A stretch of 64,000 nt of DNA from positions 152,854,546 through 152,918,545 of the forward strand of contig OY726560.1 of NCBI GenBank assembly GCA_963383645.1, in the 5' to 3' direction. The position numbers and the translations under genes are program-made. The stretch comes from Muscardinus avellanarius. Lineage: Eukaryota; Chordata; Mammalia; Rodentia; Gliridae. Positions 56,651 through 64,000 of the stretch are shown here, one piece after another. Within the stretch, counting starts at the first letter, position 1. The number at the start of each line of letters is the position of its first letter. The notes under the pieces are model-generated. The model was given only the letters and a program-made list of their open reading frames with translations, had not been told where the DNA came from and made no database searches.

Positions 56651-57059
56651 TTTTTTTTGTGGGTCTGGGGATGGAACTCTGAGCTATATCCCCCTGTCCT
56701 ATTTTTTATTCTTTTTTGTTTTTGGTGGTACTGGGGTTCCTAGAAGCCCTTCTGCCTCCAGGCTACACTCCCAGACCTATTTTATCCTTTTTTTTTTTTT
56801 TTTAATTTGGAAACGGGGTCTCTTAAGCCAGCACGGCTGGCTTCGAACCTGCGCGATCCTCCCGTCTCCGCCTCCCAAGCATGGGGATTACAAGCGTGTG
56901 CCACCACACCCAGCTCTATTTTTTATTCTTTATTTTGAAAGAGAGTCTCACTAAGTTGCAGAGGGCCTCACTAAGTATCTGAGGCTGGCCGTGAACCACA
57001 ATCCTCCGGTCTCAGCCTCCCGAATGCTGGGATTACAAGTGTGCACCACCATGCCCAGT
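56651..57059 (-). mobile_element. B1-dID SINE (outer), OLD class, interrupted
   Basis: The ID half is at 56651-56722 and the linker and B1 half at 56914-57059, ending CACCACCATGCCCAG. It is inserted in the L1 and is itself interrupted. Confidence 0.9.
56723..56915 (-). mobile_element. B1-dID SINE (inner), YOUNG class
   Basis: GGTGGTACTGGGGTTCC through GCCACCACACCCAGC. CTATTTTTTATTCTTT is duplicated on both sides, and this sequence is the host SINE's own linker. The linker T-run is expanded. Confidence 0.95.
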
Positions 57060-57470
57060 TTACAATGGTACCCAACAACAAAGAACAAAATCATGTCATT
57101 CGCAGGAAAATAGATAAAACTAGAGAGTATTCTGCTGAGTGAAATCAGCCAGTCTTATTATAAAGTTATGGGTTTTATGTTTTCTCTCATAGGTAGAAGT
57201 TAAAGAGAAAATAGGAAACATAAGGAACTCTAGATAAATTAGGAGATCAATAGAGTAGTGGAGGGGAATTGCAGGAGATATGTAAAGAAAGAGAAAAGGA
57301 GGAAATAGCTCAAATGATGCTATATCCATCTATGAAGGTATCAGCTACCAATCCAACTAACATGTACTGGGAGGGAGGAGGGGGACGTGGGAGGAAGTGC
57401 ACCGAGTGCTGTGTGCATGTCTTATCACCTTGAGCATCACTGCAATGCATATTTCCAATGCACAAGAGAA

Positions 57471-60400
57471 GTATAAAAATCCCCTAAGAACAAAGCATTG
57501 AAAACAGACAGTATTTCTGCTGTAAAGATAAAATGATAACAGTATACCAGCAGTGATGAACTCTGAACTAGGCTCTTGATTTATTTTTACACCAAACCTA
57601 AATCTCGAAATAGTCATAATCCTTTAAAATATTTACAAATTAACTTTCAAACATCTTTTAAGTCACAGCCCAGTTCAACATGCACTAAGACTGGTGTGAC
57701 GTCCAGGACAGGAGGTGAATGGTCCGTGGTTGGTGCTCGCTACTGCAACAGGAGAGGAGGCAGTTACTTGTGCCCCAGTCACAGGTGAATGTGGAGCACA
57801 CACCGGCCACAGGAAGGCCCAGAGGGGCCGCCCCACACTACAATGCTGGGAAGAGTGAGGATGGCACACAAGCCGCTGGTGGGGCTGACAGGAGAAGGAG
57901 CTAGTCTGCACTGGAGCAGCAGAAAAGGTCGGGTCTACATTGTGTCTGCAAGCTGACACCATCATGTTTGGGTGGGAAAGGCATTTGCCAACAGCAAATA
58001 CTGCTCCAAGACCCACATAGCTGTCCCCCTCCTGAGCTCCCAACTACATGTCCATCAAAACGTCACCAAGTAAGAGATGAAAAGAGAAAAAAACGTTTCA
58101 TCTTTACAGCTAGTAGGTGGTCCTGTGTCTTTGTGGTTTGGGGAAGCTTCAAAATAAGTTTATCTTTAGCTTTACATTCAAAATGTTAATGTTAGGTTTG
58201 TTATAAAGAGTAACTCCTTCTTCTCTCTGAACAAATGCCAATTTCCATAAATTCAAATTTATTATCAGTATTTCTCCTCTTAATATAGAATGATATATTT
58301 GAAACAAGTTTCAAGTTCATGAATGGATCCATCTATAATGTGGTATTATCTGGAGAAATATTATAAAATCCATGGTTTTAAAAATATTTTATGGTTTCTT
58401 TTATCTTATTACAACTCCTGTCTTCCTAGGTTCCCATCAAAGTACTTACAACTGCACACACAACTGACTGGAAATAAAAGAAAAACTTACTATTTACATT
58501 ATAATAAAAAATGCCCTAGAAAAATTCTTTAAAAAAATCATGAAATGACTTTAACCATCCCTTTTTAAACAGATTGGTAGTATTTAAAAAGTCCACTCTT
58601 TGATTATAGCAAATCAAGAAAGTGATTTTAATTTCTAAAGGGCTATAAAAATTTTTAAATATCTTTCTTTTTTGGCTTTTATAAGAAGAAATCTGTGAAC
58701 CCCTATGTATTCAAGACTACACATGTTTGCAAAGCCGGCAATATAAACATTCCTTTTGAATATTACATTTTTCTTTGTATAAGTTTAAACCACACAAATG
58801 AGAAGTTATTTCTTTAAGTTAAAAGAGTTGAAACTTTGTTTTTTTTTTTCTTGGAAAAAAAAATCAGAGAAAAGAAATGCGTTCATATGACATTCACCAA
58901 GTTAGCATTCTTAGCTTTTAATTGAAAACATCTGGGGATGGGCTTGGCAGACTGCAATAAAACTGAAGTTACCAATTCACACCCTGCCATTTTGAGGGTA
59001 TTTTGTTTTTACAGTTTTCAAATCAAAACCAAACAGACTTTCCTTTGAACTCTGGTCCTGAATCAAAGATCTTTATGAGATTTCACTCTCAAGCATACTT
59101 TTTAAATATTTTTTAAAATAAGAAGGATTTTATGAGTATTTTTGAGAAAAGGATAAACAAGTAGGGTTTTTTTTGAAAGTTCAAGTCAAATTAAAACATA
59201 AGTATATTAAAAAGACAAAATTACTTAAAAACATGTACACCCTCCTCCAAAGGGTGAGCACAACGTAGCACTGAGCAAAAATAAAGTTAACCAAACATTT
59301 AAGTCCTTTATCAGGTAAAGGTGATTTTAGTGTCCCATTTTCCATAATAAACATACTGATTTTACTAAAACCAAATGCTTAAAAGAGAAGTTTGAACCCT
59401 CCCTATATAAAAGTAGTTCAAAATAACCCATTAGAGCAGGCAGCACCCCCAGAGAAAGAGTCTGAATAAGGGCTTATTAAATCCAGTCCTTTCCCTGAAA
59501 GACAACACCAATGGAATCCCATCCGTAAAGTACTACAGCAGACCCCTCGCTCCTGACTTCATTATATAAACAGAGATTGACTTTATCCGTCCCCAAGAGA
59601 GTGCTTCAGAAGTAACTCTAGCTGCCCTGTTTTCAAAACCCGTGTTTGGGTTGTGCCACGCTCAGCTGGCGAGGTGAGCCGAGACCAGAGAAGACAAAGG
59701 GCCTAAACATCTGAATCCATTTGTGACCCCCAAATTCTAACGCCCACAGATGTGCTCCATGTGCGCCATGCTAAGCTTTGAAAACTTAAAAATACATATT
59801 TTCTCCTCTGACAAACAGAAAGTGATGGTATTCTGTGTTTCTTTAATTAAAGTCCAAGGGTTCTCAAAGGCTCCGGGACTTACTTTAAAGCTTCTTTAAG
59901 ACAGAGATATTTATTTTACTATTGGCAAATAGTAGAGAATAAAGATTCTAATTCAGTTTTAATCACAATCTTTGCTTTTATTTTGGGAACCCTGAGTTAA
60001 TCTTTTCTCTTCTAGAAAATACAAAGAAAGCTTGTGAAGAAAAGATTCAGGGAGTCAACTTACAGCCCAAATTTAATTTCAAACTCAAGGGTCACAAGTT
60101 GAAAAAGATGGGGGAAAAAGGGAAGGAAAGACAAAGAAAATAATATGCAGAGAAAAAATAAAACCCACAGCTCAATTTCTGTTCAAGATTACACATGCAC
60201 ATGAATATTCCTATCTGTGTGTATATAAATTTGACATCCACCACACTGGCAAGATTTGATCTTGGTGTTTGTTTGCTGTTAAGCCCACTGCTTGGAAAGC
60301 GGCACTTGGAGGCCCTGCTTGGGCCCCTGCCCAAGGGGAGGCTCAGTGAGGGGCTGTTTCCACGTTCTCCTCTCGAGTCCACCCTCCTCCTGTCTCCAGA

Positions 60401-61169
60401 AAGAACTGACTGTGTAAAGTTCCTATGTAAAGCTCCTTTCCAACTTGCTCCAGCAGCTCCAGTACATTAGAAGGCTCTCTTTTGTAAAAGTATTTTATAG
60501 GTCTCTATGTAATGGTGGTGTCATTTACTTACAGTTGATGAGAAACCACACAAGAAAAGAGCCGTCCAAACTCAACAGTATTTCTAAAGCACATGGACCT
60601 TGCTATCACAATAGCGCTCCATGTCTGTAAAGCAACAGTAACACGCTCCCACGTGGATGTCTGTGATTTCCTCAGTCTGCGCCCGTGGTGCGCGCAGACA
60701 TGAACGCACACCTTCCAAGCCCTCTGGGTTCAGAGGTCCCACGGTGCTGAGGTCCCGCGTGCATCACAAAACACTGACTCCCAGTCTCCCTTCTCCCCAG
60801 CACCCTTAGCGCAGGGCGCTCACAGCTGGACACTGGCTATCCTGCCTCAGGGGTGACTCAACTGCCTACTCTACTCAGTTTCACCTCACCATTAAATGGC
60901 CCCCATCCACTGAACCGGGCCTGTACTGTCCCTCCTTCACACTCCACAGCTATTAAAGGGCTGCCACTGCAGGCTCTGTGCTAAGATCTTACACATGCCG
61001 TGGAGAACAGTTCCCCATCAGATTCAGTTCTCAGAGATCTTCTGGTCTCCAAAGGAAGGCCTGATTGTTACAGCATATGGCAAAGGCTGTAAAGACAGGG
61101 CCAAGAGTACAACAGGGAAACCTGACTGACGCTTGGAGACAGTATCAGGATTCCCACTGAAGTTTATTT
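57471..61169. other. Long SINE-free intronic region
   Basis: 3.7 kb without a recognised SINE or exon. About 57660-58040 is GC-richer with ORFs on both strands but no family resemblance. 58200-60200 is AT-rich. Confidence 0.5.
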
Positions 61170-61388
61170 TGAGCAGGGCCTGGTGGCGCACACTTGTAAT
61201 CCCAGTACCTGGGAGGCTGAGACAGGAGGAGCGCAGGTTCACAGCCAGCCTCAGCTACTTAGTGAGACCCTCCACGACTTAGTAAGACCTTGTTTCAAAA
61301 TAAAGAATAAAAAAATAGGGCTGGGGATGTAGCTCAGAAGTAGATGCACCTGGGTTCAATCCCCAGTAGTGCAAAATAAATAAATAAG
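61170..61388 (+). mobile_element. B1-dID SINE, OLD class
   Basis: GAGCAGGGCCTGGTGGCGCA through TTCAATCCCCAGTAGTGC with an (AAAT)n tail. AAGTTTATTTTG is duplicated on both sides. Confidence 0.92.
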
Positions 61389-64000
61389 TTTATTTTGGAT
61401 TCACACAATCTTTTGGTGTTGTCTGTTCACATGTTTTGTTTCTCCTACTTTTGCAACATTGCCCCCTAACCCCAAAGGAGTTTCCAAAAAGCACTCCTCA
61501 TGCCTAGGATTCCATGTATGACTGAGTTATCAACAAACATTTTTTGAATAATTACAGAATCAAAATGAATTAAGTCAAATCACCTTTCTTAAAAAGAGAA
61601 TGAATGAGAAAATTTAAAAAATAGGTGAGCTTCATGTCTCCCTACATAGTATTCAGTTTAATTTTCTTTTAAAGGAGGTAAGGCAAGACAGAAAAATTAA
61701 GTGGTTTTCTCAAGGCTAATTACTGGCAAAGGCATGGTTAGAACTTCAATGTTAACACTGTCTTCCTATGCAACACCAAGATAGGAGCACGCACACCTAA
61801 TTGTACCAGCCCTGACCTGTGTGCCTGTTCACAAAGACCTGCCTCAGAATCCCTCAGGATCTGACGTTCCTTTTAAAATTAAAGACTAATTTACTCTGAA
61901 TCAAGCAAATGCTAAAAAGTAGTTCCCAACAAACACAGCTTTAATAAAGTCAATGAGTGGTCTCTAACTGATGACATCTCTAACTGGAGCTTTTACTTTT
62001 TTCCAGAATATGAAAACAATAAACATTTTTCAATGCCTCAAAACCTTAATCGTAAAGGCCTGTTTAATTACACCCGTGAGGAACATATGAAGCTAGCTAT
62101 AAGCACATATTTATCCCAGGGGTGTGATCATTGGTAATCAGTCCTTTTCTTCTGCCTGATGGAAAATTCATCACAAATGACTTTACTTCAAATTTAAGGA
62201 TAACCTTTCCTCCCTGGAATGTTCAGCAGTAGGGGTCCTGTAGAACCCACATCTTTATCCCCTTGGATGTCATCAGCATTCTTTATGTTTCTGCAAGGAA
62301 GGACGCAGTGGAAAGTTAACAGAACGGCTGTTGTGGAGTAGCTACACTTCACTAAGCTCAGACACCTACTAGATATTTCCTTCCTTCTACATGGTTGCTT
62401 AGCTATGAAGGACACGACTTAACTTAAAACATAGTTATTCACGGAGTGAGCAAGTCAAGTCTACTGCACAGAATTTTAGTTAAATTACTGTGAAAAAACG
62501 TATATTATTACAAACGACAAAGGATCTTGGATGACAGCTTTGGGACACATCGGTTCTTCATTCCTTCCAAGACACCCAGCCTAAACCATCAGCATTTGTC
62601 CAAACCTAATTAACCATACTGTAAGCATAGATTCAAGCTATAAATATCCTTAAGATCATAGCAGTCATTGATGTCTCTGTATGTATAATAATTATGACCA
62701 TTTGTTAGCCCATTATAAAACCTCATATGCCTCACACAAAAAATCCTTAAGATTAAAGAATTTTTAATATTTTCATACATGGCTTGAAGTAATACAAAGG
62801 ATTTTTAAATGGATATATATGTAAAGAAAAAGGTTTCAATGGCTACATCATTAAAATAAGATTCTATAATGGCATCTTAGACTTCACACACAAAAATGCA
62901 TTCCCTACAATTTTAAGGAGCTAATCATCACCTTCCTATCTAATAACATTTTAGAGAATAATATAATTATCAGATTACTACATCAAAACTCTCTGGAAAC
63001 AGCAAAAATAAAGCTGAAGCTGAAATCTACACCCCTCAGGTGTGGAGAAGTATGCTCGTGACAAGGGAGTAGTATGGAGAGCCTGAGTCAGGGCCAGTCA
63101 CAGTGATGGTTAGGGCTCTGGGCTCCAAAGTGTGGAGAGCGCAGTCTGTTTGGAAGCTGCTGGTCCACAAGCCCAGACCCAGGGAATGCAGCATCCAGAC
63201 GACTCCACACATTCTACACAGTGCACATTCTAGCAGCATTTGGGGGACCATTATGATACGACGGTCTGTGATGTCATAACCCCCGGCAGTTACTGTCCTT
63301 TTTGATGCTCAACTTGTCCAAATTCTGGCCAGTGATGAGCCAATTTAAGTTGTTTCCTGAGTGATCTCAACATGCGCCTAGTAGTTTATGATAGCTTCTG
63401 TGCTTGTTAACTTTATCTCCATGGAGACTATTCATTAAAGGCGGTTTAACTGTCCTCAGAATTCACTGCATGCTTATGAGTGATAGCGTTGACGATCTAT
63501 CACTCACTAAGCTAAGTTTGAATCGAGTTATTTAACTTTAGTCTTGGTGTACAGCAGAATCTATGAGCATCTGAGTCTCATCTTGCTGCCCTAAGAGCAC
63601 GAAGCACTTCCATCACTACTACAAAGAATTGCACGAGACAAGATCAAACCTAAGCTTCCCAAAGCTCTTTTATAAAGCAAAATATCTAGCCTTAAAACAG
63701 GGAATAAAAATTTAAAAACTAGAATGAGTCAAATGTATTGGGAGCATAAAATCAGAATAAAAGAAATAAATGTTTCTTTTTTTCTATAACTTTGAAGTTA
63801 CAAATTTTTAGTAAACATGACATATAATTAAATAATTTTAGTATTAGTAAAACAATAAGCTAATATTTATCAGGATGACATCCTTTACATGAGCTAGCTC
63901 ATCGATCTTCACAATGATTCCAGAAGGAATGATTACTGTCTGCTTTACAGATAAAGACATGGAGACTCATATGGGCTGTATAGATAACAAGGCCTGCAAT
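61389..64000. other. Intronic DNA, nothing recognised
   Basis: AT-rich, SINE-free to the window end. No ATE1-like exon found on the minus strand. Confidence 0.5.

Larger units (their letters stand above)
55793..57470 (+). mobile_element. L1 ORF2 3' end and 3' UTR, interrupted by SINEs
   Basis: Plus-strand L1 motifs in order: GAGCCTACAGAATGGGAGAA, AAGGAAATGCAAATCAAAAC, TATACTGTTGGTGGAATGCA, TTTACAATAGCCAACTTATG, ATTCTGCTGAGTGAAATCAG, then a G-rich 3' UTR (GGGAGGGAGGAGGGGGACGT). It encoded the reverse-transcriptase protein's C-terminus but is full of stops. SINEs interrupt it at 55816-56020 and 56651-57059. Confidence 0.85.

Noticed and set aside
62194..62415. Possible ATE1 upstream exon
   Set aside because: The translation does not contain the expected segments before the penultimate exon, and no acceptor/donor pair frames it.

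Overview
This 64 kb window is mammalian nuclear DNA, almost certainly from a non-murid rodent. It is dense with B1-dID SINEs: a 7SL-derived B1-like half, an A-rich linker, and a shortened ID half ending in CCTGGGTTCAATCCCCAGTA. This dimer is known from squirrels, dormice, mountain beaver and relatives. The species cannot be fixed from sequence alone. The sequence is typical large-intron, intergenic vertebrate DNA: no prokaryotic features, many old L1, MaLR and DNA-transposon relics, and many (AC)n tracts.

The only protein-coding gene recognised is ATE1 (arginyl-tRNA--protein transferase 1), on the minus strand. Two coding exons are present. The penultimate exon is 44597-44717 and the terminal exon is 20852-21030, ending in TGA. 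They are separated by a 23.6 kb intron. Their phases match: a codon split G|TG gives Val. Together they encode the last 99 residues of the enzyme. Everything upstream lies beyond position 64000.

Layout. 1 to about 17-20 kb is DNA downstream of ATE1. In human this interval lies between ATE1 and the FGFR2 promoter; that is knowledge of human synteny, not something seen here. It holds SINEs, old LTRs, a Tigger-like relic and a repeat-free, constrained-looking block near 10.9-11.7 kb. About 17.4-20.85 kb is the ATE1 3' UTR and possible extensions. 21.0-44.6 kb is the last intron. 44.7-64.0 kb is part of the intron before it.

About fifty SINE copies fall into two classes. The OLD class carries CTTAGTGAGGCCCT in the linker and ends in CCCCTGGGTTCAATCCCCAG. 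The YOUNG class has lost about 25 bases at that point (GGCTTAAGAGACC), is more uniform, has a near-perfect B box (GGTTCGAAGCC), ends in GGGCTTCCAGGAACCCCAGT, and mostly has clear target-site duplications. Intermediate copies exist.

The most interesting items are mobile elements. (1) A 663 bp retroposon at 55095-55757 starts with five to six 50-bp tandem monomers, has no ORF, ends in an L1-type 3' tail and sits between perfect 14-bp duplications. (2) A composite L1 at 48286-51001 has a 5' UTR with a duplicated unit and ORF1, but in place of ORF2 it has a fragment of a much older L1 in the opposite orientation; it too has perfect 14-bp duplications. (3) At 44932-45115 a SINE has its ID half flipped relative to its B1 half.
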